From contig CAAEUM010000236.1 in the NCBI GenBank assembly GCA_900759225.1, positions 1 to 22,843 on the forward strand: DNA of 22,843 bases. Direction: 5' to 3'. Below the pieces are notes generated by a model. It saw only the letters and a program-made list of their open reading frames with translations, did not search any database and was not told the origin of the DNA. Positions 1-8,037 of this stretch are shown piece after piece. A program made the position numbers and the translations under genes. Each line of letters begins with the position of its first letter. The stretch's first letter is position 1. This DNA is from Lachnospiraceae bacterium. GTDB lineage: Bacteria > Bacillota > Clostridia > Lachnospirales > Lachnospiraceae.

Positions 1-2
1 AG

Positions 3-206
3 CGACAGCTTGAACATCACATGGAAAATCTGACTGGCGGCACCCCTCCCGTCAGATACCTACCCTGTGTAGTCCCTTGTAAACTGTACTTTGCAGATAA
101 TAAAAATACTTTTATATTAGACCCATCTTCCATGACAAAAGGGAATGAAAAAAATCTAAAAACTTTTTTAAATCAAAAACTGAAAGAAAATTTAATTACT
201 GAATAG
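3..206 (+). CDS. Possible C-terminal end of an unrecognised protein (partial)
   Basis: The frame is open from the first bases of the window to a TAG at 204-206, about 67 codons, with an internal ATG at 21. The end is Lys/Asn/Leu-rich and could form an amphipathic helix. I do not recognise a family. No convincing ribosome binding site precedes the ATG at 21, so if the frame is real it is more likely the tail of a gene that starts outside the window. Two hairpins lie downstream, the second followed by TTTTATTT on the plus strand, which would suit a plus-strand transcript ending here. The base composition turns AT-rich after about 100, which also favours non-coding DNA. It may be a chance ORF. 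Confidence 0.25.
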   Translation, partial: RQLEHHMENLTGGTPPVRYLPCVVPCKLYFADNKNTFILDPSSMTKGNEKNLKTFLNQKLKENLITE

Positions 207-233
207 CACTGTCACGTCACAGCAAAACCAAAA

Positions 234-266
234 TAACCGGGCCACAGCTCACAGCCATGGCCCGGT
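234..266 (-). terminator. Terminator of the EF-G-like gene
   Basis: Perfect 10-bp stem AACCGGGCCA / TGGCCCGGTT with a 13-base loop. On the minus strand it is followed by TTATTTTGGTTTTG, a U-rich tract. It lies about 57 bases past the stop of the EF-G-like gene. On the plus strand it is followed by TTTCTTATG, so it may work in both directions. Confidence 0.75.
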
Positions 267-279
267 TTCTTATGCATCA

Positions 280-313
280 GGTCTTCTGCAGGACTGCCGG
301 AAGACCTTTTATT
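280..313 (+). terminator. Possible plus-strand terminator hairpin
   Basis: Perfect 7-bp stem GGTCTTC (280-286) / GAAGACC (300-306), followed on the plus strand by TTTTATTTG. It lies between the EF-G-like stop codon and the 234-266 hairpin. Its T-tract faces plus-strand transcription entering from the left edge. Confidence 0.5.
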
Positions 314-322
314 TGTATTGGT

Positions 323-2419
323 TTATTCGCCGTCTCTGGCTGCTGCCCTGGCTTCTACCTCGCGCTTCTGTACATCTCCAGGTGCCTGCTCATAGCGGCT
401 GAATTCATAGGAATACAGGCCGATACCGCCGGTCATAGAGCGCAGATCTGTGTTGTAGCCAAAGAGCTCTGACATCGGAATGTCCGCTTCAATTACCTGC
501 TTGCCATTATGGTCAGAGTTCATTCCAAGAACGCGTCCTCTTCTGCGGTTTAAATCGCCCATAACATCACCTGTAAACTTATCCGGAACGGTTACCTTCA
601 GGGAAGCGATCGGTTCAAGAAGTACCGGATTGGCATCCATAAAGCCCTGCTTAAATGCCAGGATGGTAGCCATCTTAAATGCCATCTCAGAGGAATCGAC
701 CGGATGATAAGAGCCATCCAGCAGCGTAGCCTTCAAACCTACAACCGGATATCCGGCCAACGGGCCCTTAACAACACATTCCTGCAGGCCTTTTTCAACT
801 GCCGGGAAGTAGTTCTTCGGAACAGAGCCGCCGAACACCTTCTCCTCAAATACAAATGGTGTCTCTAAATCGCCAGATGGCTCAAATTCCATAATAACAT
901 CACCATACTGTCCATGTCCGCCGGACTGCTTTTTATGTTTGCCCTGTACCTTTACCTTCTTTCGCAGTGTTTCGCGGAAAGCAAATTTCGGCTTGGAAAG
1001 GATAATATCCACTTTATAGCGGGACTGAAGCTTGCTTACAACCACATCCAGCTGCTGGTCGCCAATACCGTAAAGGAGGGACTGGCGGTTCTCTGCGTCA
1101 TTGATGACCTTAAGGGTCAGATCCTCTTCCATCATACGTGCAAGAGCTGTGGATACCTTATCATCCTCGCCCTTATTGGCAGCCTTGTAAGCCATGTAGG
1201 TATAAGGGGTTGAAATCTGAGGCTTGTGATATACAATAGGAGCGGTCCGGACTGCCATTGTGTCACCAGTCTGGGTTACAGTCAGCTTCGCAACAGCACC
1301 GATATCGCCGGCCTTTAATTCCTGAACCTCAATCTGCTCTTTACCTCTGAGCACATAGAGCTTGCCGATCTTCTCCTCTGCATCCTTATTTACATTATAA
1401 ACAGTTGTATCACCGCGAAGGGTTCCGGTACAGATTTTCATCAGGGAGTATTTTCCGATAAACGGATCAACGATCGTCTTAAATACTCTTGCTGACAGTG
1501 ATACATCATCATTGTATTTAGCGGTAAAACGCTCTCCTGTAGATACATCCACGCCGATACACTCAAAATGGTCAGGAGATGGGAAGTATTTATCGATTAC
1601 CTGCAGCAGTACCTTAAAGCCCTGGCAGTTAATGCCTGATCCCATCATAACCGGGACAATGTCACCCTCGATAACATGGGTACGGAGAGCAGTGGAAATT
1701 TCCTCCTGTGTAAACTCTTCTCCCAGGAAATAGCGTTCCATATATTCTTCACTGGTTTCAGCAACCGCCTCGATCAGTGCGTCCCTGGCGATCGTCAGGT
1801 TTTTCTGTACATAATCCGGAATCTCACACTCTTCATAATCACTGAGGTTGGTAAAGCGGCGGCCTGCCATCTTTACAACATTGACGAAACCTACGAATTT
1901 TTCATTTTCACGTATTGGCAGCTGGAACGGTGCGATCTTGCGTCCAAACTTTGTTTCCAGCTTTACTACCAGCTCACGATAGCTGGCATGATCGTCATCC
2001 ATATTTGTAACAAAGATCAGTCTTGGAAGGTTATACTTCTCACAAAGCTCCCAGGCCTTCTCCGTACCTGGTTCAATTCCTGCCTTGCAGTTTACTACAA
2101 TAATTGCTGCATCTGCTACACTGATTGCTTCTTCTACTTCTCCTACGAAATCAAAAAATCCAGGGGTATCCAGCAGATTGATTTTAATCGGGCCGCTTTC
2201 TCCCTGATACTCCAGAGGAATCAGCGTTGTGGAGATAGAAAACTGACGTTTGATCTCCTCTTTGTCATAATCGCTGATGGTGTTGCCGTCCGGCACCTTT
2301 CCCATACGCTTTGTAACACCTGTAACAAGAGCCATCGCTTCCGCAACTGTCGTCTTGCCAGCGCCTCCATGTCCCAGCAATACAACGTTGCGGATTTGTT
2401 CAGTACCATATACGTTCAT
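323..2419 (-). CDS. EF-G-like translational GTPase (EF-G2 / FusA2 type)
   Basis: Protein of 698 residues, the full length of the EF-G family. The start chosen is the ATG at 2419, preceded by AGGAGGGGA at the right distance; a longer frame to 2458 has no such site. G1 is GHGGAGKTT (residues 16-24) instead of AHIDAGKTT. The switch I RGITI element is absent. G3 is DTPGFFDF (84-91), with Phe where canonical EF-G has the catalytic His of DTPGH. G4 reads TNMD where NKMD is usual. The domain IV tip DGSYHPVDSSEMAFK is kept, as is a normal C-terminal domain V. Known: mycobacterial EF-G2 also lacks this His and is reported to bind GTP without ribosome-stimulated hydrolysis. Inferred: a ribosome-associated paralogue rather than the main translocase, since the main fusA usually sits with rpsL/rpsG, which are absent here. 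It is transcribed alone from its own promoter. Confidence 0.9.
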   Translation of the reverse strand: MNVYGTEQIRNVVLLGHGGAGKTTVAEAMALVTGVTKRMGKVPDGNTISDYDKEEIKRQFSISTTLIPLEYQGESGPIKINLLDTPGFFDFVGEVEEAISVADAAIIVVNCKAGIEPGTEKAWELCEKYNLPRLIFVTNMDDDHASYRELVVKLETKFGRKIAPFQLPIRENEKFVGFVNVVKMAGRRFTNLSDYEECEIPDYVQKNLTIARDALIEAVAETSEEYMERYFLGEEFTQEEISTALRTHVIEGDIVPVMMGSGINCQGFKVLLQVIDKYFPSPDHFECIGVDVSTGERFTAKYNDDVSLSARVFKTIVDPFIGKYSLMKICTGTLRGDTTVYNVNKDAEEKIGKLYVLRGKEQIEVQELKAGDIGAVAKLTVTQTGDTMAVRTAPIVYHKPQISTPYTYMAYKAANKGEDDKVSTALARMMEEDLTLKVINDAENRQSLLYGIGDQQLDVVVSKLQSRYKVDIILSKPKFAFRETLRKKVKVQGKHKKQSGGHGQYGDVIMEFEPSGDLETPFVFEEKVFGGSVPKNYFPAVEKGLQECVVKGPLAGYPVVGLKATLLDGSYHPVDSSEMAFKMATILAFKQGFMDANPVLLEPIASLKVTVPDKFTGDVMGDLNRRRGRVLGMNSDHNGKQVIEADIPMSELFGYNTDLRSMTGGIGLYSYEFSRYEQAPGDVQKREVEARAAARDGE

Positions 2420-2469
2420 AAACTTCCCCTCCTGCTTATAAGTTTTAGCAATAGTCAAGCCATGCGTAT

Positions 2470-2498
2470 ATTTTACTAAATTTTTCAGTTTTTTTCAA
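2470..2498 (-). promoter_or_regulatory. Sigma-A promoter of the EF-G-like gene
   Basis: On the minus strand, TTGAAA (2498-2493), a 17-base spacer and TAAAAT (2475-2470). It lies about 50 bases upstream of the start codon at 2419. Confidence 0.75.
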
Positions 2499-2568
2499 GC
2501 ATTATGTTTAAATTTGCACAATTTTTTATAGCAGTTCAGCCACGCGAAAAATCAGGTAGGGAAATGCG

Positions 2569-3363
2569 TTAAAAACTTGTCTCTATCCCCTTCAGCCATC
2601 CTTCTGCCTTCCTGTCCCCTTCCTCCCCGCTTTTCCAGGAAATACCAATGCGCATTATCTTATCATCCACCTTCCGCATCAGCTGAAAGCCGCTTTGTTC
2701 CCGGTAACTGGTGCGTATACAGTAAAATTCCTTTTCTGCTATTGTAAACACCTCTGCCGGACTTACAGCCTCATATCCATATTCATTTAACAGTTTTTGT
2801 CTATGCTTATTAAACTGTCCTTCTGCCGTCAATCCCTTATCCCGGTCCGGTTCATACCAGATAAATGCGGAAAAACCGCCCGCTTCCTCCGGCGCCAAAA
2901 AGCTTACATCAAACAGGCAGTCCTCATGAGCTGAATTCTGCCCTGTGTAGGATACCCCCTTCACATTGCTTCCTTCAGGGATTGTGAGCCTGTAATCTGC
3001 CCAGGAATTCGTAAGTATCCTGCCGGATATCACTGCCCCTTCAAAGGAACCCCTTCCCCTGTCAGCCTCCTCTCTCCGGCGCTGGACATTTCCCTGATGT
3101 ACCCATCTTCCCTGGATGTCCACCTCATATCCGTCCGGTGTCATACAGCCTTCATACATTGTACCGTCCGGCCCAAAATAATAACATTCCGCTTCCCCGT
3201 CCTCATTGCCGTCAATCCAGTACCAGCCATTTCGAAGCACATCTCCATCCTGACACTGGTACCTCCAGGTGCCGTATGTATTTTCCTGCCACTGCCCTGC
3301 CTGGGCAGGAAATACAGAGCCAAGGCTTAAAAGAACTGCCAGATAGATACCCCTCTTTTTCAT
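2569..3363 (-). CDS. Secreted protein with cell-wall-binding-like repeats
   Basis: Protein of 264 residues starting with a clear signal peptide: KKR, a hydrophobic stretch, then a likely signal peptidase I site after AQA near residue 22. There is no lipobox Cys. Residues about 30-95 are rich in Trp, Tyr and Gly, in the style of choline/glucan-binding repeats (for example NGWYWID and CYYFGPDGTMYEG). A charged linker (RRREEADRGRG) follows, and then a domain of about 150 residues that I do not recognise. The ATG at 3363 is preceded by GAGGAGGGA. Inferred: exported and loosely held at the cell wall. It is transcribed divergently from aroF and has no evident functional tie to it. No strong terminator is visible after the stop codon. 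Confidence 0.65.
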   Translation of the reverse strand: MKKRGIYLAVLLSLGSVFPAQAGQWQENTYGTWRYQCQDGDVLRNGWYWIDGNEDGEAECYYFGPDGTMYEGCMTPDGYEVDIQGRWVHQGNVQRRREEADRGRGSFEGAVISGRILTNSWADYRLTIPEGSNVKGVSYTGQNSAHEDCLFDVSFLAPEEAGGFSAFIWYEPDRDKGLTAEGQFNKHRQKLLNEYGYEAVSPAEVFTIAEKEFYCIRTSYREQSGFQLMRKVDDKIMRIGISWKSGEEGDRKAEGWLKGIETSF

Positions 3364-3566
3364 GAACCGATCCCTCCTCTCAAAAACACAGCATTTAAAA
3401 GATGCCCCCTGGTTGAACTATTATTTTAAAAGCTATCCTCATAATTTACTATACTACCTTTTATCCTCTCTAAAAAGAGCAGGAAATAATTTGTAAGTAT
3501 TGAAATAAAACCTTAAGAGTAATCATAGTTTCACGTAAAAGCGCAAAAGTTTAAAGCATTAAAGTG

Positions 3567-3595
3567 TTGACAATTCTTCTTGGATAGCTTACACT
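3567..3595 (+). promoter_or_regulatory. Sigma-A promoter of the aroF-tyrA-aroA operon
   Basis: TTGACA (3567-3572), a 17-base spacer and TACACT (3590-3595). The expected transcription start is near 3602, giving a leader of about 48 bases. I see no attenuator, T-box or riboswitch fold in this leader. Confidence 0.85.
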
Positions 3596-3649
3596 AAGGG
3601 CTATGAAAACGGATGGCAAAATCAATTCAACAACAAAGGAGAATACATC

Positions 3650-4663
3650 ATGATCATTATTATGAAACCAGGGGCCTCTAAAGAGGCTGTTAAAAAAATT
3701 ACAGATTTAATTGAATCAAAAGGCCTTCAGGCACATTTATCCCAAGGCTCACAGGTTACCATTGTAGGTGTTGTGGGCGATAAAACAAAGCTGGCAGGCA
3801 GCAATGTGGAAGTCAGCGAGGGTGTTGACAAGGTTGTTGCTGTCACTGAATCCTACAAACTGGTAAACAAAAAATTTCATCCGGAGGATTCGGTTGTAAA
3901 AGTAGGCAATACATGTATCGGTCCAGGAACGCTTACGGTCATGGCAGGCCCCTGCGCCATTGAATCAAAAAAGCAGCTCCTTGACACTGCCTTTGCAGTT
4001 AAAAAAGCAGGCGCTACCTTCCTTCGGGGCGGCGCTTACAAGCCCCGCACCTCCCCCTACTCCTTCCAGGGCCTTGAGGAAGAGGGGTTAAAATATATGA
4101 AGGAAGCCCGGGAAGCCACAGGCTTAAATGTCATCTGCGAAGTCACCAGCGCTCATGCGATTGAAGCTGCTGTAAATTACGTAGACATGCTGCAGATCGG
4201 AGCAAGGAACATGCAGAATTTCGAGCTGCTGAAGGAAGCCGGAAAATCAGGTATGCCAGTGCTCTTAAAGCGTGGCCTCTGCGCTACCATTGACGAATGG
4301 CTCAATGCAGCAGAATACATTATTTCTGAGGGAAATCCAAATATCGTGCTCTGTGAGCGGGGTATCCGCACCTACGAGACCTCAACCCGCAATACCCTGG
4401 ATATCAGTGCTGTACCTGTAATCCGTTCCAAGAGCCATCTTCCTATTATTGTAGACCCAAGCCATGCTTCCGGCGTCAGGGCCTATGTAAAACCTCTGGC
4501 AAAGGCTGCTGTAGCTGCAGGGGCAGACGGGCTTATGGTGGAAGTCCATCCATGTCCCGCCTGTGCATTATCTGACGGAGCCCAGTCCCTTACCTTCGAT
4601 GATTTTGAGCAGTTCATGAAGGATTTACGGCCCTATGCCCAGCTTGAAAACAGAAGCTTTTGA
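3650..4663 (+). CDS. aroF: 3-deoxy-7-phosphoheptulonate (DAHP) synthase, type I-beta
   Basis: Condenses phosphoenolpyruvate and erythrose-4-phosphate, the first step of the shikimate pathway, in the cytoplasm. The protein has 337 residues. Residues 1 to about 70 form the ferredoxin-like regulatory domain typical of Thermotoga-type DAHP synthases. The catalytic barrel follows, with GPCAIES (100-106), LRGGAYKPRTSPYSFQG (125-141), and DPSHASG (269-275), which includes the metal-binding and PEP-binding positions. The ATG at 3650 follows AAAGGAGA. It is the first gene of an operon with tyrA, whose start lies 28 bases past this stop codon. The N-terminal domain suggests feedback control by an aromatic amino acid (Tyr or Phe in characterised relatives). 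The effector cannot be read from the sequence. Confidence 0.96.
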   Translation: MIIIMKPGASKEAVKKITDLIESKGLQAHLSQGSQVTIVGVVGDKTKLAGSNVEVSEGVDKVVAVTESYKLVNKKFHPEDSVVKVGNTCIGPGTLTVMAGPCAIESKKQLLDTAFAVKKAGATFLRGGAYKPRTSPYSFQGLEEEGLKYMKEAREATGLNVICEVTSAHAIEAAVNYVDMLQIGARNMQNFELLKEAGKSGMPVLLKRGLCATIDEWLNAAEYIISEGNPNIVLCERGIRTYETSTRNTLDISAVPVIRSKSHLPIIVDPSHASGVRAYVKPLAKAAVAAGADGLMVEVHPCPACALSDGAQSLTFDDFEQFMKDLRPYAQLENRSF

Positions 4664-4691
4664 TCAGCCGGCCTGAGAGGAGTACCTTATT

Positions 4692-5840
4692 ATGATTAAG
4701 ATGGAACAGACATCCATTGCCGATTCCTGCGCCGCCTTTATCGGCCTGGGGCTGATCGGAGGCTCCATTGCAAAAGGGTTAAAACGGGTCTTCCCGGATA
4801 TGCGCATTATGGCCTATATGCGCACCCGTTCCAGGCTGGAGCTGGCAAAACAGGAAGGGATCGTGGATGTGATTCTGGATGGGATCGGAGAAGAGCTCAG
4901 GGAATGCGACCTGATCTTCCTCTGTACACCAGTGGAATACAATGCCCAGTACCTTACCGCCATCCGCCCCTTTTTAAAGCCAGGAGCCCTGATCACAGAT
5001 GTGGGAAGTACAAAAACCAGCATCCATGAAGAAATCGCCGCCCTGGGCCTTGAGGCCTCCTTTGTAGGGGGACACCCCATGGCAGGCTCTGAGAAGACAG
5101 GATATGAGCACTCTACAGATCATCTTCTTGAAAACGCCTACTATATTGTGACGCCGCCAAGAGAATGCTGCCAGGACGCAGCTGCAGCAAAATCAGTTTC
5201 TTCCAATGTAAACCGCATTGTGGCAGTAGCCAAAGCCATTGGAGCGATCCCTCTGGTGCTGGATTATAAAGAACATGACAAAATTGTGGCTGCGATCAGC
5301 CATCTGCCCCACCTCATCGCCTCCAGCCTTGTAAACCTTGTAAAAGACAATGATAGCCCCCAGGGCATTATGAAACAGGTAGCAGCCGGAGGCTTTAAGG
5401 ACATTACCCGAATTGCCTCCGCTTCCCCGGAAATGTGGCAGCAGATCTGCATGACAAACAGCGGCCCCATTGTCTCTATCCTGGAGCGTTATATTGGTTC
5501 CCTGAACCAAATTTTAGAGGAGTTGAAATCAAAAGACGGTGATTCTGTATACCAGCTGTTTGAAGAGTCCAGGAATTACCGCAATTCCATTACAGACCGG
5601 GTTAAGGGCTCCATCGAACCGGCATACGCCTTCAGCGTAGATGTAGCCGACGAGGTAGGCGCCATCTCCACCATTGCAGTTATACTGGCAGCCAAGGGGA
5701 TCAGTATTAAAAATATCGGCATCAACAACAACCGGGAACACGGGGAAGGGGCCTTAAAGATCGTATTTTATGATGAGGCGTCCATGAATGCTGCCTGGGA
5801 GCGCCTGGAAAAATACAAATATGAAATGATTCGGATGTGA
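4692..5840 (+). CDS. tyrA: Prephenate dehydrogenase with C-terminal ACT domain
   Basis: Oxidatively decarboxylates prephenate to 4-hydroxyphenylpyruvate in tyrosine synthesis. The protein has 382 residues. The N-terminal Rossmann fold carries GLGLIGGS (about 18-25). GGHPMAGSE (about 126-134) and HDKIVAAISHLPH (about 195-207) are family signatures that include active-site His residues. An ACT domain (about 312-375) with VADEVGAISTIAVILAAKGI should bind an amino acid, probably tyrosine as feedback inhibitor. After the second Rossmann strand, where NAD-dependent enzymes have an Asp, the sequence reads AYMRTRSR, which may mean NADP use. GAGAGGAG precedes the ATG at 4692. It is translationally close to aroA, whose ribosome binding site overlaps the tyrA stop codon. 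Confidence 0.95.
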   Translation: MIKMEQTSIADSCAAFIGLGLIGGSIAKGLKRVFPDMRIMAYMRTRSRLELAKQEGIVDVILDGIGEELRECDLIFLCTPVEYNAQYLTAIRPFLKPGALITDVGSTKTSIHEEIAALGLEASFVGGHPMAGSEKTGYEHSTDHLLENAYYIVTPPRECCQDAAAAKSVSSNVNRIVAVAKAIGAIPLVLDYKEHDKIVAAISHLPHLIASSLVNLVKDNDSPQGIMKQVAAGGFKDITRIASASPEMWQQICMTNSGPIVSILERYIGSLNQILEELKSKDGDSVYQLFEESRNYRNSITDRVKGSIEPAYAFSVDVADEVGAISTIAVILAAKGISIKNIGINNNREHGEGALKIVFYDEASMNAAWERLEKYKYEMIRM

Positions 5841-5854
5841 AAGGAATACAACAT

Positions 5855-7132
5855 ATGGAATTTGAAGCAACAGGAAGCCTTCGGGGACAGCTGCAGGTTC
5901 CCGGTGACAAGTCCATCTCTCACCGGGCCGTTATGTTCGGCTCCATTGCAAAGGGAACCACCAAGATCCATGGTTTCCTCCAGGGTGCAGACTGTCTCTC
6001 CACCATCTCCTGCTTCCGGCAAATGGGAATCTCTATTGAAAATACCGGGGAACTGGTACTTGTACATGGAAACGGCCTCCATGGGCTTAAAAAGCCGGAA
6101 ACCGTGCTTGACTGCGGCAACAGCGGCACAACCACCCGCCTGATCTCCGGTATTTTAAGCGGACAGGATTTTGATGTGACACTTACAGGTGACGCCTCCA
6201 TCCAGAAGCGGCCCATGAAGCGGATTATGGAACCCCTGTCCATGATGGGGGCCCACATTGAAAGCATAAATAAAAACGGCTGCGCTCCCCTGCGGATCAA
6301 GGGACAGAAGCTTAGGGGAATCCATTATACCTCCAAGGTCGCCTCTGCCCAGGTAAAGTCCTCTATCCTTTTGGCAGGGCTTTATGCGGATAAAAAGACC
6401 AGCGTCACAGAGCCCTACGTTTCCAGAAACCATTCCGAGCGGATGCTCTCCCTGTTTGGCGCCGGTATTTCCACAGAAGGAACAACGGCTTCCATTGAAC
6501 CGGCAAATGAGCTTTATGCCGCAGAGGTGTTCGTCCCCGGGGATATTTCCTCTGCCGCCTATTTTATTGCCGCCGGGCTTATGATTCCGGGTTCTGAGAT
6601 TATGATCAGAAATGTGGGGATCAATCCTACCAGAGGCGGCATTTTAAAGATCTGCCGCAGTATGGGAGGCGATATCCAGCTTTTCAATGTAAAGGAAGGC
6701 CCCGGCGAGCCAACAGCCGATATCCTGGTACGCCACAGCAGGCTTCATGGTATCGAGATCAGCGGTGCCATTATCCCCACCCTCATTGACGAGCTTCCCA
6801 TGATCGCAGCCATGGCCTGCCTGGCAGAGGGAACTACAGTTATCCGGGATGCAGCGGAGCTTAAGGTAAAAGAATCCAACCGCATTGCCGTTATGGTCAA
6901 AAACCTGAGTGCCATGGGAGCCGAGGTTTGGGAGACAGAGGACGGCATGATCATCCAGGGAGGAAGGCCGCTTCACGGCGCAAGCATCGACAGTCACCTA
7001 GACCATCGCATTGCCATGACCTTTGCAGTGACTGCCCTCTGTGCCCAGGGAAAAACGGATATTCTGGGAGCGGAATGTGTCAATATCTCCTATCCCGGCT
7101 TTTACGAGGATTTAAAGAGACTTATGGTTTAA
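5855..7132 (+). CDS. aroA: 3-phosphoshikimate 1-carboxyvinyltransferase (EPSP synthase), class II motifs
   Basis: Joins shikimate-3-phosphate and phosphoenolpyruvate, the penultimate step to chorismate. The protein has 425 residues from the ATG at 5855, which has AAGGA nine bases upstream. An in-frame GTG at 5837 overlapping the tyrA stop codon is a less likely start. Visible signatures: VPGDKSISHR (15-24), LDCGNSGTTTRL (85-96), GDASIQKRPMKR (112-123), SAQVK (164-168), RNHSE (191-195), NPTR (257-260), and LDHRIAMTFAV near the C-terminus. The four short motifs R-x-H-S-E, G-D-K-S, S-A-Q-x-K and N-x-T-R together are those used to define class II EPSP synthases, many of which tolerate glyphosate. 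It is the last gene of the operon, followed by a large hairpin. Confidence 0.96.
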   Translation: MEFEATGSLRGQLQVPGDKSISHRAVMFGSIAKGTTKIHGFLQGADCLSTISCFRQMGISIENTGELVLVHGNGLHGLKKPETVLDCGNSGTTTRLISGILSGQDFDVTLTGDASIQKRPMKRIMEPLSMMGAHIESINKNGCAPLRIKGQKLRGIHYTSKVASAQVKSSILLAGLYADKKTSVTEPYVSRNHSERMLSLFGAGISTEGTTASIEPANELYAAEVFVPGDISSAAYFIAAGLMIPGSEIMIRNVGINPTRGGILKICRSMGGDIQLFNVKEGPGEPTADILVRHSRLHGIEISGAIIPTLIDELPMIAAMACLAEGTTVIRDAAELKVKESNRIAVMVKNLSAMGAEVWETEDGMIIQGGRPLHGASIDSHLDHRIAMTFAVTALCAQGKTDILGAECVNISYPGFYEDLKRLMV

Positions 7133-7139
7133 AATGTGT

Positions 7140-7197
7140 GCGCAGGAGACAAAACAGGGAGGCAGCTTACATACTGCACTCCCTGTTTTGTCTGCGC
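7140..7197. terminator. Large hairpin between convergent aroA and ZIP gene
   Basis: Outer GCGCA / TGCGC, a 3-base bulge, then a perfect 14-bp stem GACAAAACAGGGAG / CTCCCTGTTTTGTC, and inner GCAG / CTGC. It sits in the 119-base gap between the two convergent stop codons. No U-tract follows on the plus strand. On the minus strand ACACATTTT follows. It may be a bidirectional terminator or a transcript-end stabiliser. Confidence 0.6.
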
Positions 7198-7251
7198 CGA
7201 CAGATCCAAAGCGCAGGCTATTTCATCAAATATGGCATATGGCAATTCAAC

Positions 7252-8025
7252 TTATCCAAGGGCCACATCTAAGATCATCATGATCACAAAACCTGCCGCA
7301 AATCCCAGTGTTGAACTATTGGTATGACTGCCCTGAGAAGCCTCCGGTATCAGTTCCTCCACTACTACATAGAGCATAGCCCCGGCTGCAAAAGCCAGAA
7401 GATAGGGAAGGGCCGGACCTAAAAATCTGGACAAAAACAGCATCAAAAGCGCTCCCGCCGGTTCCACGATCCCAGATGCAAGCCCATAGAAAAAGGCCCT
7501 CTTTGTTCCCGCCTCTTCCTTTAAAGGCAGGGAAATGATTGCTCCTTCCGGGAAATTCTGAATCGCGATCCCAAGAGACAGAGCCAGAGCTCCCGCCATA
7601 GTAATGGACGTATTTTCTGACAGAAGGCCTGCAAACGCCACCCCTACTGCCATCCCCTCAGGAATATTGTGAAGGGTTACTGCAAATACCAGCATAGTAC
7701 TCTTTCGCAGGCTGCTTTTAGGCCCTTCCGGTGTTTTAGTATCCATATGAAGATGAGGCACAAGCTCATCCAGAGCAAGCAGAAAACCTATTCCAAGAAG
7801 GAATCCCACTGCTGCGGGCACAAAAGCCAGCCGCCCCAGGGATACACTCATATCCATTGCCGGAATCAGAAGGGACCAGACTGATGCAGCCACCATAACC
7901 CCGGAAGCAAATCCTAAAAGGGCTTTCTGGATTCCCGGCCTTAAAGCTTTCTTCAAAAAGAACACACAGGCTGCACCTGCTGCCGTACCAATAAACGGTA
8001 TCATGATTCCCAGTGCAATATACAA
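7252..8025 (-). CDS. ZIP family divalent-metal transporter
   Basis: Membrane protein of 257 residues with about eight hydrophobic segments, the normal ZIP length. TM4 carries HNIPEG (119-124) and TM5 carries QNFPEG (156-161), the paired metal-site signatures of ZupT-like transporters. A short loop LDELVPHLHMDTK before TM4 may bind metal. Known family role: uptake of Zn2+ and often Fe2+ or Mn2+. The start chosen is TTG at 8025, because AAGGAG lies about ten bases upstream. The next in-frame ATG (8004) would trim TM1 and has no such site. The gene begins 12 bases after the stop codon of the cytidylate-kinase-like gene, so the two share a transcript. No metal-regulator site is visible. Confidence 0.92.
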   Translation of the reverse strand: MYIALGIMIPFIGTAAGAACVFFLKKALRPGIQKALLGFASGVMVAASVWSLLIPAMDMSVSLGRLAFVPAAVGFLLGIGFLLALDELVPHLHMDTKTPEGPKSSLRKSTMLVFAVTLHNIPEGMAVGVAFAGLLSENTSITMAGALALSLGIAIQNFPEGAIISLPLKEEAGTKRAFFYGLASGIVEPAGALLMLFLSRFLGPALPYLLAFAAGAMLYVVVEELIPEASQGSHTNSSTLGFAAGFVIMMILDVALG

Positions 8026-8037
8026 ATTTTTTTCTCC

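Noticed and set aside
1..60. Small stem near CTGACTGGCGG / CCTCCCGTCAG as a terminator
   Set aside because: The stem has two mismatches and no T-tract follows it.
1676..2479. Long plus-strand open frame (267 codons) opposite the EF-G-like gene
   Set aside because: It is antisense to a clear GTPase with conserved motifs, is rich in Cys, Tyr and Ile in an unnatural way, and has no ribosome binding site.
3364..3649. Regulatory RNA or aromatic-responsive attenuator in front of aroF
   Set aside because: The 286-base gap holds a good promoter, but the leader is only about 48 bases and shows no T-box motif, terminator or leader peptide with repeated aromatic codons.
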